Numbered from the stretch's first letter, positions 10,901 to 21,611 are shown. The stretch: DNA of 64,000 nt from Linnemannia hyalina (GCA_019671135.1 JAHRHY010000009.1:2108001-2172000); one strand, 5' to 3'. Notes: generated from the letters alone by a model not told the origin. Numbers and translations: made by a program.

Positions 10901-13232
10901 CACTAGGAACCTTCTCATTGAGCCCTCTGTGGTCCAGTTCCTGAGCGATCGCGTAAAGCAAGTCACCTGGTTTAAGCGACATCTCCTGGCAGTCGTCGAG
11001 TTGTCCAAGTCGGACGCCCAAGCGAGCCAAGCTGCTGCTAACGCCATTACGATTCTGATCCGAGCCGGTGTACGATTCAATGGCGTCGATCTTCGAGGCA
11101 TTCGCATTCCAGGGGCGGATCTTACCGGTGGGCAGTTTGGCTCTGCACAACTACAGGATGCCGACTTGACATGTGTCAATCTCTCCAAGGCATGGATTCG
11201 ACAGGCAGATCTCAGCCGTGCACGCATGGATGGGACTCGATTTGGAGAACTGCCGTACTTGGAGGATCTGGAAGAGGTCCAGTCATGTGCCTTTTCGCCA
11301 GACGGCAAGTTTCTCGCGGCAGGTCTGGGCAACGGCAACATCAGCATCTACAATACTGCAACCTGGACAAGGATTCAAGTGTTTCAAGGGCACAAAGACC
11401 GCGTGACAAGTCTGGCTTACTCGCCGAACAGCCAACAACTTCTTTCTGGCAGTTGGGACAGAACAGCACGGCTTTGGAACAGTGAGACTGGATCAACAGA
11501 TTTCATTTTGCAGGGACACTCAAACACGGTAGATGCAGTGGCGTTCTCTTCAACAGGCCAGCAGGTTGCAACGGCCAGTCCCGACAAGTCAATGAGGCTC
11601 TGGGACGCTCGAACCGGTGCTGCTGTTTTCGTTTTGACCAACAGCGCTGGCAGGGTTACCAGCATTGCCTATTCGCCGGATGGAAACACCATTGCCGCCG
11701 GCTGGGATGAGATGATCCGAATTTTCGACACACTCACTGGATTGCTTGTGTTGGAGTCTTGCAAGGGCGCCGATCGGATTATGTGTCTGGCATATTCACA
11801 TGACGGTCAGCGAATCGCTACGGGCTCTTTTAATGGCCGTTTGCAATTGTGGGAGTCAGCAGCGATCACCCCGAGGCCCGGATGGACATGGACGGCACAC
11901 GCGTATTTCATCACAAGTATCGCCTTTTCACCCGACGACCGTTGGATCGCCTCATCCAGTCGGGACCATACAGTAAAGCTGTGGGACTCTCGTTCCGGCT
12001 TACTCATCTCATCATTTGTCAGTCATATGGATTGTGTCAACTGCGTTCGGTTTTCACCAAGTGGCCCGTATATCGCCTCAGCAAGTGACGACAAGACTCT
12101 GCGTCTGTGGGACGTGAACTCTTCAAGCCTAGGACTCGACTCTCACGATTTGCTAGACGAACAGTTATGTGCGACCTACTCTCCGGACGGACGGCAGCTC
12201 ATCACTGGCAGTCGACAGAGACCCATGCGACAATTCAACGTGGATTCTGGAAACGTCGACTTTGTTTTTCCTGATCACCTGCACAATACAGACTGCATTG
12301 CATTCTCCCCAGATGGTCTCCAGATAGCCATCGGCGGCTTTGCGCAGGAAGTGACTCTATGGAGCGTTGAATCCCGCGCTGTCTCCTTTGTTCTTCGTGG
12401 GCACACGTCCCACGTGCGGTCTGCGGCCTTCTCACCTTGCGGTCGCTGGCTTGCTTCTGGTGGTGACGACTGCTCGGTGCGTCTTTGGAATACTCGTTCA
12501 GGAGAAGCCGGTCGTGTATTGATTAGCCACTCGGGATGGGTACAGAGTGTTGTGTTTTCCCCGGATGGTTGCCGGATTGTGTCGGGATGCGGATTTGGAC
12601 ATATCCAACTCTGGGATGTCAGCGCTGGCGAACTCAAGGCAGATAAGACGGTCCGTTATGGTTACCGTATGAATGTTGTTGCTTATAAACCCAACTGTTT
12701 CCAGGTCGCCTCCTGCCATGGAGACGGAACCATTATATTATGGGACGACGACCAGCAACTCCAAGGTTTCCGATATATCGTGGAGCAGGACCAGGAGTGC
12801 TACAAATTTGCGTTCTCATCCTGCGGCCAGTGGGTAGCAACAACCCACGACACCAGTGTTCGACTCTGGAGGCTGCCATCCCCGGATCAGGATCAGAAAA
12901 CGCTACCGTTGCAGGATCAGGAAGCGCTACCGTTGCAGGATCAGGATTGTGTGTCGGTCTTCGAGGGGTTCACAGGAGATGTCAGGGACATTGTTTGGAG
13001 ACCCAACAAATTAGAGTTTGCGACGGCAAGTGAGGAAGGATCGATTCGCGCCTGGCGGGTGGTGGAGGATAGTAATGGGCCAGGAAGAGTGTCTATTCGT
13101 CTGTTGTGGTCTTCTGGACCAGCTGTCCTCGCCGCATCGGGTGCCGTGCTTAATGATACCATCGGTCTTAGTGCCATCAATCGCAAGCTGCTCGAACAAC
13201 GCGGAGCAACTGGATCGTCATTAGCCAACTAG
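7942..13232 (+). CDS. NACHT-WD40 NLR-like protein, copy B (frameshifted N-terminus)
   Basis: Putative STAND/NLR-type intracellular sensor. Order: variable N-terminus (7942-8505), ARM/HEAT-like domain (about 8520-9540), NACHT with Walker A GDSGAGKS (9822-9845) and Walker B ICDGYDE (10032-10052), helical region with an FLHRSMLEYFLSR-type motif, pentapeptide repeats (about 11080-11250), then 14 WD-like repeats (11270-13130), enough for two seven-bladed propellers. The N-terminal frame (from ATG 7942) and the main frame (open 8430-13232, 1600 codons) are offset by one missing base at 8508-8513 compared with copy A. If the base is a sequencing artefact the product would be about 1763 residues. Otherwise the N-terminus is lost or the gene is a pseudogene. 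By analogy with NLRs, NACHT oligomerises and WD40 senses; the ligand is unknown. Confidence 0.8.
12902..12949 (+). repeat. 24-bp tandem duplication in the WD40 linker of copy B
   Basis: Two adjacent copies of a 24-bp unit encode LPLQDQEA-type linker residues between WD blades 13 and 14. Copy A has one unit. It is an in-frame expansion in a surface linker. Confidence 0.8.
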
Positions 13233-13600
13233 ATCGCGAACCAGTTCAACTTCCATACGCGTCGCCCACATCCTTCTTGTCCTTAGAATACACTTTTTTG
13301 AAGGACCATTTGTTCAGTGCAGGGATATTTTTTTGCGAGTATATGTAGTTTATTGTTTTTGTGTCAGGAAAAAAGTGAGATTGAATAGCAAAGCTTTCCT
13401 TTCTTTTCGGATGGCGAAGTGGATGATGAGTAAGAATAAAAATGGAAGCATGGGCCAGCACTCACATGCACTTACACGGATCGATCCAACGACCATTCAG
13501 AAAAGTCAACGCGTTTCAACAGCCAAGGCCTGACTCTTCCACATATATTTTTTGCATCCCCCACCGCTCCGTTATCCATACCAGGTCCGAAAGCCCACCC

Positions 13601-14143
13601 GCTTCCGAAAGACAAAACTTCTACAGCTCAATCTCCCTCAGCTCAGGGAGAGAATCTCCTTGCAGTCCAAACCCAGAATCTTGCGAAAAGTCAGGTCCTC
13701 GCTTGATGGACTCGCGCTGCTTGTTCACTGACGCCTGAACAACGGTTGTGTCAAGGAGAAGGAATCCTGAAACCGCGGTCCAAAGCTGATCTCGGCAACA
13801 TTCCTTAATCGCGCCAATATCGCATGGACCCGGGCTTGGATCGAACGTGAGACTTCCTGTTGTACCCACGCCGTTACCTCCTCAAAAAAATACCCTTTGT
13901 GCGCGTGGATCTGCCAGCTCATTGAATCCGGGTCCAAACCCGAGAACACATCCGAACCACATCATCCAACAAGTCTACGCAGGACCGCCATTGATGAGGC
14001 CATCTGACAGAACCAAATGGACGTCTCTAGGCACTTCTTTAGCCATCTTTCTACTCGTGGTAAAGGGAATAACAGGTCAAGAGAGACTTTAGGTCGAGAA
14101 AGAAGCTGGTCTGGTACAGGATTTCTGGCAGGAGTGAATCCAT
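13601..14143 (-). pseudogene. F-box protein relic
   Basis: From an ATG at 14143 the minus strand reads a typical fungal F-box start (LLPEILYQTSFFLDLKSLL), then hits a stop after 30 codons. Downstream, open fragments in other frames (13725-13949, for example QARVHAILARLRNVAEISF) look like the leucine-rich body of such a gene. The pattern fits a degenerate F-box/LRR gene. The downstream boundary is a guess. Confidence 0.35.
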
Positions 14144-14474
14144 GGCTCGTTGTAGGTCAGGAGAGTTGTGCAGATGTATTAACCTGGGTGGGTAGCATAG
14201 GAGCAGAGGCAAAGAACAAAGGTGCTGGGAAAAAGTGTGTATATATCTGAGCGAAAGACTAAGTGTGAAGTATGGGTGAGAGCACAGAGGATGAAGAGGA
14301 TGTGTAGGCAGTAGTGTGAACAAGGTAGGAGTGTAAGGAAAGAGGTAAACAGACCTCGAAAAGAAATGAAAAAAATCGCGTTCCTGTAGTGACGATGAAC
14401 TTGTGGAATCAGGACAGATGTTCTATTTTCTTACTGTACATTTTTTATTCGACACTCGTACTACAACCCACTTC

Positions 14475-15925
14475 CTAGAAGCCCTTCTTGACAAGGAGCT
14501 GGTTGATACACGCCAAGATCGTCCACTTGCGGTTCTCGGCTTCCTGGAAGACATGCGAACGAGGCGAATAGAAAACATCATCGGTGACCTCTTCCTGCTT
14601 GCGAGGGAGACAGTGCAAGAACTTCCAGTCGGCATTGGCGCCACTCTGTTCGATCAGATCGGTCGTCAATTGGTATCCTGCGAACGATGCGACGCGCTGC
14701 TTCTTTTCTTCCTCCTGTCCCATACTGATCCTATTAAGTTGCAAGTTGATAAAAGTGATATAAGGTCAGTTGGTGTGCATGATTGTGGTAAACAATTGAA
14801 CAGCTCAGTGAATGCACAGAAAAGAGACGGAAAATGTACCAGGTGTCGGTAACGATGATATCGGCATTACGAAGCGCATCCTTAGGATCATGATAAATCT
14901 CCAAATCCGTGCCATGAACCTTGGCATTCTTCTGTGCCTGCTTCAAGATCTCGGCATTAGGCTCATACCCCTTGGGTGTCGCCATGGTGATATGCATTCC
15001 GACCTTGGGCAACTGCAACATCAACGAGTGCAGGATGTTGTTCCCGTCTCCGACCCAGGCCAGACGCAAGTTCTTGAGAGTTGATGTGGGGGTGGTGGTG
15101 TGGGGGTCGGATCCTGAGGGAGTGTAGAGTTCGTGGAGGGTCATGAGGTCTGCGAGGATTTGGGTTGGGTGGTACAGGTCTGAGAGGGCGTTAATGATCG
15201 GCACCGTGGAGTACTTTGCCAGCGTCTATCATTGGATCAAGGGGATGAGGGGTTGGGGGTGAGAAAAAGGAAGTTACAAGTCACACAGGCCATCTTTTTT
15301 GCTCAGATCCAATTGTTACCTCGATTTCGGAGTGGGCTCCGACGCGGGCCATAATGCCGTCGACCATGCTCGAGACAACCTTGGAGGTATCCAGCAGCGA
15401 CTCGTTCACGCCCAATTGAATATCCTGGGACCCCAAAAACATCGCATGTCCACCTATCATTCATCATTCACCACACAAGATCAATACAATGTTAGCCCAA
15501 CTGTTCAAAGACAAATCAACACATACAAACATCAACATCGGTCAACATGACATACCAAGATAAGCGACGGCGGTCTCGGTGGCGACACGAGTACGAGTCG
15601 ATCGTTTAGAGAACATCAACGCCATAGTCTTCCCCGCCAAAGGTGCACCACTAGGCTGTCCCAGAACCTTTGCCTGATGTTTGAACAGGCAGGCACTTTG
15701 GATGATATCCGACAATTGCTTTGGAGAAAGATCGTTATCGGTCAAGAGATGGGGTACTCCCGAGACGGCGGGGACATCTGCAGTCGAGTAGATCTTATTG
15801 TTCTGTTTGCTTGACTGAGGGGAGGTGTGGAAGGATCGGGCAGCGGCGGCTGTTGCTGCTGCTGCTGAGGGAGCGGTGGTGTGGGCAGCGACGACGGATG
15901 TGAGGCGGATAGTTGACTTGAGCAT
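14475..15925 (-). CDS. OTC: ornithine carbamoyltransferase, mitochondrial
   Basis: Transfers the carbamoyl group from carbamoyl phosphate to ornithine to give citrulline, in the arginine pathway. Four exons: 15556-15925, 15320-15453, 14840-15225 and 14475-14730, giving 381 residues, normal for the family. Residues 1 to about 36 are rich in Ala/Ser/Thr with a RSFHTS motif, a likely mitochondrial presequence. The carbamoyl-phosphate motif STRTR lies near residue 108, HCLPRK near residue 337 binds ornithine, and a DLYHPTQ segment in exon 3 is the usual active-site loop. All three acceptors are TAG. A TATA box lies about 155 bp upstream. The protein is intact, with no missing catalytic residue noticed. 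Identification is very secure. Confidence 0.95.
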
Positions 15926-16292
15926 TTTTTAGGAAGGGTGTGTGTGGTGTATCTTGTAGAGATGGGTATGTATATGTATAAGGTACAAGAAGGCCTGAAT
16001 GCGATCAAAGGGTGCAGAAGAGTGAAGGTGAAGAAGTGAAGTGAAGAAGAAAAGGAAAAAAAGCGATGATCCACGCCCTTTTTATATGTGTCCAGCGAGA
16101 CACCGTTGGACTCGAAATTGATCGAAAACTCAAATGCAGAGTCACCACGCATCCTAATGACAAAAGCCGTCACAATTATCTCTTCTGTCTGTCCTCTCGG
16201 AGAAATGAACAGGGAAAAAAGGTATCCGCATTTCATGTGCAACAACAACAACCACCAAATGCCTTCCCTACGAAAAACTACGAAAAGACCGT
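15926..16292. other. OTC promoter region
   Basis: This spacer separates the OTC start from the 3' end of the glutaredoxin gene, both on the minus strand. It holds the OTC leader and TATA box. No coding signal is visible. Confidence 0.5.
16079..16086 (-). promoter_or_regulatory. TATA box of the OTC gene
   Basis: TATAAAAA on the minus strand lies about 155 bp upstream of the OTC ATG, in front of a purine-rich leader. Position and sequence fit a core promoter element. Confidence 0.5.
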
Positions 16293-17107
16293 TTACTGGA
16301 GCATCTTGACGCCAAGCGCGTCAAGACGACCCCGGAGGTCGTGCCTATCCTCAATCGCCTGCAACTTATCCCGTCCACCAATCGACTCGCCCGCGAAGAA
16401 AATGGAAGGAAACGTCGAGTGTCCATGCGTAATCTTTGTCAAAATCTTCTTGATATCATCTCCCTTTGCTATTGTTTTCGTTATTAGAGAGAAAACGGTT
16501 ATGTCATTGTCAGCAATTGAAAGACGAGAGGACATGGCAGTTGGAGGAGAAAGAGGCAAAAGGGATGAATGGCGTACGTTCGAGGTCGACTTCTAGTAGT
16601 CCAAAGTCGTTGGTATATGTCTTGAGCAGCTTCTTTGCAGCAGCAGAGAATCTATTCCACATATTCACACGCAAAGTTGTTTTCGTCAGTAAAAACATGC
16701 ATTATTGGACAACATGCATACACAAATCCCAATGCTCAAACTATATCATCAAACACTCACGGGCAGTAGGTCTTGGAAAAGACCATGACACGGTTCTGAT
16801 CAATCAACCCTTGGATACGATGCTCAAGAGTCACAATCGGCGTCTCCGGCACATCTTGGTCATCATCCACCATCATAGGCTCCCCCTCTCCGTCGACAAC
16901 GGCGTGTCCCGAATGTCCCTGTTGCGTTAACGATTTCCCCCCTCCTGTTAATAATCCGGTGCTATCAGCTCCTGAGCGGTAGATTGTAGCGATGTAAAAG
17001 ACACAGTAGAATGCTAAGGCGACGAGGGTCAGGACTCGGAACCGTCGTGATCGGACGATGGTTGTGATGACGTTCTTGGTTTTTGGTTTCGTTGACAGGG
17101 CCTCCAT
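16293..17107 (-). CDS. membrane-anchored monothiol glutaredoxin (Grx6/Grx7-like)
   Basis: Three exons (16761-17107, 16578-16651, 16293-16468) give 198 residues. A basic N-terminus is followed by one hydrophobic segment at about residues 24-43 (VLTLVALAFYCVFYIATIY), a type II signal anchor. An acidic linker leads to a glutaredoxin fold. The active site CPFS spans the first intron (VFSKTYCP, then FSAAAK). TFPSIFF and GESIGG are the cis-Pro and glutathione-binding motifs. This layout matches yeast Golgi/ER Grx6 and Grx7, which have a single active-site cysteine and a Ser in the fourth position, so a secretory-pathway redox or iron-sulfur-binding role is likely. The exon 3 acceptor was chosen because only TAG ending at 16469 keeps the frame. 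Confidence 0.85.
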
Positions 17108-17162
17108 GATAGTGTTTTGTTGTGTAATTCCTGAGCTGTGCGATGTGAGCGTGTTGTTGGTA

Positions 17163-17199
<37 letters not shown>

Positions 17200-17531
17200 G
17201 TGAGGAGAAGAAGGAAAAGAGAAAGAAAAGAGAAAAGAGAAAAGAGATGAGCAAGAGTGATGTGCAAAAAGAAAAAAGAAAGTGAGGAAGAACGCTTGCC
17301 TGTGCTTCCCCCTCGCCCTCTCTAGACCCACAAAGCCCACTTCTTGGCTCACAAGAACAAGACAAAACGCTATTTCATTTCGCTTTCATAACCGCTTGCT
17401 TGTCTTGTAACGATGATGTCCTTTTATTATTGTTATCCTTTGCCTCTTGGGCTTGTTGTCTCTCCCTCTGTCTCTGTTGCACCGAGCTTATTCACGGTCC
17501 ATTCATGCATCCAAATAAAGGATGCCTCAGA
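17108..17531. other. glutaredoxin promoter with TG repeat
   Basis: This spacer holds the glutaredoxin leader and a TG microsatellite (17167-17197). The upstream in-frame ATG at 17365 would read a low-complexity serine/leucine leader across the TG repeat. I consider this noncoding. The distal part is the 3' end of the next minus-strand gene. Confidence 0.45.
17167..17197. repeat. TG dinucleotide microsatellite
   Basis: About 15 uninterrupted TG units lie in the glutaredoxin 5' region. Confidence 0.9.
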
Positions 17532-18188
17532 CTAATAAGTAGGAAGCGCAATAGTCAAACAAGCCAGCCCCATCTCCCGATCCTCCCAACTCCCACCAGC
17601 AAAATCCATCGATACCCCTGTCGTCCTCCCATACCCAACCCAACAGTTCCCCTTCCTCCCTCCACCTTGCTTTTCCTCCGGCTCGCCCAACAGCTCCACC
17701 ACCTCGTGGCCCTTCTTCTCCATATCCATCTCCACCAACTCTCTTGGCTCTGTTGTGGAGGTAGAGGCTGACTTCTTGGGGATGACGAAGGATAGAGGAA
17801 AAGTCTCGAATTTATCAGCGGGGCCTCGGTAGAGATGAATGGCGACCAGTGTAAGGAGGGACGAGTCTGGTGTGGAGTTGGTGTATGCGGACGGGATCAA
17901 TGGTTGTGAGGGTTCATAGTTGAACGAGATCCCGAAGGTAGGATATGAATAGTACACCGCATCCTTGTATATCTTGACTGTTGGTTTCGGTACTGGATAC
18001 GTAGTTACTGTGGTTGTGCTGTTTTTCTTCTTGTGAAAAGCCGCTGCTGCCCCTGCAAGAAGTGCATCCACTTCAGGTGAGCCTGGATGTCGACCAAGTA
18101 ACGAATGGAGCTCCATGGCCGGTTCTTGATTGTCGTGTAGAACAAAGTGGAGAGAGATCAGTTTTCCCTGTAGAAGTGGGTGTGACAT
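17532..18188 (-). CDS. conserved-looking hypothetical protein, 218 aa
   Basis: Single exon with no signal peptide or membrane segment. The body is rich in aromatic and Pro residues (for example KIYKDAVYYSYPTFGISFNY). Towards the C-terminus it has the pattern LGEPEEKQGGGRKGNCWVGY, then a G-x-S-x-D-F-A-G-G-S-W block, which looks like a conserved fold and not random sequence. I do not recognise the family. It lies on the same strand as the neighbouring CSN1 gene, with about 150 bp between. Confidence 0.65.
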   Translation of the reverse strand: MSHPLLQGKLISLHFVLHDNQEPAMELHSLLGRHPGSPEVDALLAGAAAAFHKKKNSTTTVTTYPVPKPTVKIYKDAVYYSYPTFGISFNYEPSQPLIPSAYTNSTPDSSLLTLVAIHLYRGPADKFETFPLSFVIPKKSASTSTTEPRELVEMDMEKKGHEVVELLGEPEEKQGGGRKGNCWVGYGRTTGVSMDFAGGSWEDREMGLACLTIALPTY

Positions 18189-18340
18189 TTTTCAGTTTTT
18201 TATTTTTTCGCTCTTTTGTGTTGCTAATTTTCAATTTCAGATAACGCCCGTCTGCATGTGTGTCTTGTCTCCTAATTTGAAGTGTTTGGACAAGTGGACA
18301 AGTCCGACGACTGTCTCGAACAACAGCCAACATCCGCTAC

Positions 18341-20698
18341 TTAGCGGTGGTGGCGTTCCCGAGAAAAGCTGCTCAAAAAGCTGGACACGTTGGCACGTGT
18401 ACCAGCAAACATCTCACGATCACGTCCGCCACGAGGATGAGGAGCCTCAAAGGAATGCTCGCCATCGTTGGGTCCACCACGCTCGCCAGGGGGGCCCTTG
18501 ACTACCAAGCCATGGTTCATCATCTGCATACGAAGAACCAACGCCTTGGCCTCGCGCTCATAGTCCTGACCCATCGCTGTCGACCGGTCAAAGATCGCAG
18601 AACGCTTGTTCGTCTGCTTGGCCCACAGAATCTTTTGCTGAGAATCAATCCTGGCTTCAATCTGTCCTCCAATGATCAACGACACCAACTCCTTCTCTAA
18701 CGCAGGAACTGCCGTCGAAAAGCTCTTGGCCATCTTGGTCAAATCGACCGTTAAGAATGGGCTCGAGAACTGAATCAGTGCCTTCTTGCGAATGTTCGTG
18801 TACAAAGCCTCAATATGCGAGTGCAAATGCAAATCCAGCAAGTAATCGTTCTATTTAGTGCGATGATGACAAGAGTATATATGTTAGACAAGACCAATTG
18901 TTAGATAATTACGTCCGCAATATGAAACATAAATGAAAAGCTTACCTTCCACTTGTCCATGATGTCGAGGCAGAGGGCATAGTTGGAGTTGTAGAATCCT
19001 TGGATGAGATCACGGATGTGGGGCTCTAGCTCGAGGTACTGGCGAAATCCAACATTATCAATGACCAGACGCTTAAGCTCTGTTCTGTTGAAACTGGCCA
19101 AAGCACAGAGTCCTCCATAGACGGCAATGTCGTTGGCGGAGATCACATCACCGTACTGGTTGCCGACCAGCTCCTCCCCAATCGACAAGAAATCGCGTGC
19201 AGCAGCGGGGTATTTGCTGAGATCCAGGTTGGCGAGTCCAGAGGCGGCCTTGAGTTTGGCCTTGGTCACCTCCTTGTCCTGGGCGACCTCGGGAGTTGAC
19301 TCGGCCTTGACGACATAGGTCAACACGTGGGGAAAGTTACCGAGCTCGATGCTTGCCTTGATGACGTTCATGCACAACTCGATGATGTGCTTTGAGGTCG
19401 TGCAGTAGTCGCGTGTGCGCGAGTACGAACGGTGAGCGCTGGTCAAGTCTCCGCATGCATAATAGTGATTTCCCAATTCGATATTTCCCATCTATTATAT
19501 ACGATTATTTAGTAAAGAGGTTGGTTAGAGTTATTTAGTTCAAAAGCCAAAGAGAGCAACCCGGCATTGATTTTTTTCTATCACTCAAGCAATCCGATAT
19601 TAACAAGAGACTTACGCGGATGCTCTCTTTGATAGAGTTGCGCTTGTAGTTCTTGAGCTCACCCTCCAAGAGATCAGTCTGCTGCTTGGCCTTCAGCATC
19701 TGGTTGTCTGCCCAAGCCTTGTCGACAGTCAGCAGGTCGCTGCTGACAGACCCGCTGCCGGGTGCGCCAAACTTGACCGCCTCGTTCAATTTCCTGACCA
19801 GGTTGATGTATCGCGAGACATGCAATGTATTCGTGATTCTGAGCTCCGTGATTGCCAGCTTGAGCGCGTCGACCTGGAGCGAGGGGCAGCGGTCCGCGAT
19901 AAACTCCAAGCGGTTCACCTTCGTGTGTCCTATTACATTTGTTGAAACCAAAGGTGAAATCGTTAGAAAGAGAGTCGAAAATGAGTCCGTTTGTCTCTGC
20001 GGTAGTTCCCATTGCCACCAATGACACAGTGTGTAAGAAAGTAGAGAAACAACAAGTCGCTTTTCATTTCATCCGTTATAATTCCCGTTGCCATCGCCAC
20101 AATCTGTTGAACAACGTCTACACTCCTGCCTCCGTTTCCTTGATTTGCTCCTCCTTTGCCACCAATACTCATATCGTAAGAGTGAGAGCAAAAAGTCGCT
20201 GTCGTTCCACGTATTTCCAGTATGGTTCTCATTGCTACAACCGCCCTCATGGTTCCTATACACCCTTCTCCTTCCTCGTAAATATTCCAATATCAAAACA
20301 AAAGGCAGCCTTGATTCCAGCCCAAACCAATGGCAAAAAAAAGTACAGCGTCACTCCGTGTGCGCATGTTAATTCCAATTACCTTTGTAGGTAGCAATGT
20401 AGGCGTCAAGGTCCAAGTTATTGGGAGCATCGACCTCAACAACTTTGACAAACCGTTTACGCTTCGAGTTGCCCGCCTGGTCCGCTCCACCACTGCCACC
20501 AGGACCATCCGCAGTCAAGGGGACGTTGGACAGGGACGATGGCGTGCCCACGGCGGCGGGTTGAGAGTCGGTGTACATGTCACTGTCCATATTGGCTGTG
20601 TGGTTGTCGGCAGAGGTGTCCATGGTGTTGTTGTTAGCGGGGGTGTAGCCTGGGGTGGGGTCGAGTGAGGTTGGGTCTGGGGAGAGACGAGGGTCCAT
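18341..20698 (-). CDS. CSN1: COP9 signalosome complex subunit 1
   Basis: Subunit of the CSN, which removes Nedd8 from cullins and so controls SCF-type ubiquitin ligases, in nucleus and cytosol. Four exons (20383-20698, 19616-19929, 18946-19491, 18341-18850) give 561 residues with consistent phases. The N-terminal 90 residues are low-complexity. From there LDLDAYIATYKG and RLEFIADRCPSLQVDALK match the CSN1 start. TPR-like helices follow, with the diagnostic YSRTRDYCTTSKHIIELCMN run, then a PCI domain in about the last third (ISANDIAVYGGLCALASFNR onward). The related proteasome subunit Rpn7 is the main alternative, but the YSRTRDYC and HIIELCMNVIKAS segment favours CSN1. Intron 1 is unusually long (453 bp); the others are about 95-125 bp. 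Confidence 0.93.
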
Positions 20699-21083
20699 AT
20701 GTGTGTGTCTTGTGGAGAGAGATTCCTTGTTCCTTATGCTGAAGTGGCGACGCGTGTGTGTGTTTCGAGGGCGCTTATGTTTTCTTGGTTCGGTTGATGG
20801 GTGGAATCGAGAATAAGAGCGGGTTCCTTGTCGGTCTTTGTCCTGCTCCTTGTACTTCCTTGTGCTGATGATAGGTTGGGCGGTGGCAAGTAGGGAGGAG
20901 AACGTGTGCGTTTGCAAGAAGGAAAGGAAAGGAAGAAGGAGTCGAAAAGTACAAAAAAGCCAAAGAAAAAATGGCGCAGGCGAGGTGTAAGTGTGTGCGT
21001 GGATGGGGCAAGACACTTCTACGCCCCCATGTCGAGGGTGAGCACACCCTGCCAGTGTCAGTCGCTTGACTCCCGCCGTCACA
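20699..21083. other. CSN1 5' region
   Basis: CSN1 leader and promoter. Upstream ATGs at 21082 and 21047 open short reading frames of low complexity that I do not believe are coding. No TATA box stands out. Confidence 0.4.
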
Positions 21084-21599
21084 AAAATTGAATCTCGCGC
21101 CGTGTGCCTACAGACAAGTCAAAGCCACACTCACGAACACGCTCATTGAAACTTCTCTCAAACTGATCAAACGCGTCGCCTCCACTCCTTGGCTGTACCA
21201 TTGGAACGTTTCCTGAAGGGCGGCACTGAGCACAGAAAAAATGCTAGCCACAACATTATATGCTAACACTACTAAACCAGCATCCACTTGGCTGACCTGA
21301 AATACTTTTTTTCAGGAACGAAGCGAAATAGAATGTCAATTCCCTTGTAGTCCCATCCTTCACCTTCTCCTCAACTTTCTTCACAAGTTCCAGGTCGTCC
21401 TGTGTCCTGACTATTCCCTTCCCGTTGCCACCATACGCACTATGACGAGAAAAATAACAAGGGCGAGATTCTTACTCCTTACCTTAATATCGGTCCGGCA
21501 GTTCTCTACTATGCATTTGCGTCCATCGGTCGGTACTGAACGGTCTTGAACGCTACCGACTATTACTATCGCCCATAAAACGATTGCTAACCGTCTCAT
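21084..21599 (-). CDS. possible small unannotated multi-exon gene (PB1-like segment)
   Basis: Three minus-strand open stretches look coding although no long frame exists. Segment 1, from ATG 21599, starts with a hydrophobic run (LAIVLWAIVIVGSV) and two Cys. Segment 2 (about 21297-21410) reads RTQDDLELVKKVEEKVKD then RELTFYFASF, reminiscent of the C-terminal half of a PB1 domain (OPCA-like acidic stretch then a final strand). Segment 3 (21084-21226) reads VPMVQPRSGGDAFDQF and FNERVRECGFDLS. Splicing 21475-21411 (GT..TAG) joins segments 1 and 2 in frame, but I could not find a join to segment 3 in its best frame. It may be a real gene with an exon I misplace, or a relic. Confidence 0.3.
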
Positions 21600-21611
21600 T
21601 CAAACGAAGCA

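Larger units (their letters stand above)
447..13232 (+). repeat. tandem array of NLR-like gene units
   Basis: Three head-to-tail units are visible: relic, copy A and copy B. ATG-to-ATG spacing between A and B is 5852 bp. Stop-to-stop spacing is 5864 bp from relic to A and 6550 bp from A to B; most of the excess is the 561-bp segment that A lacks. Flanks are duplicated as well as genes: leader blocks at about 1441-1590 and 7338-7530 match, and 3' flanks at about 840-1000 and 6720-6860 match. This indicates unequal exchange of a unit of gene plus spacer. Confidence 0.8.

Noticed and set aside
17108..17365. N-terminal extension of the glutaredoxin from ATG 17365
   Set aside because: It reads poly-Ser/Leu and poly-Thr-His across the TG microsatellite. 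ATG 17107 gives a normal signal-anchor protein.
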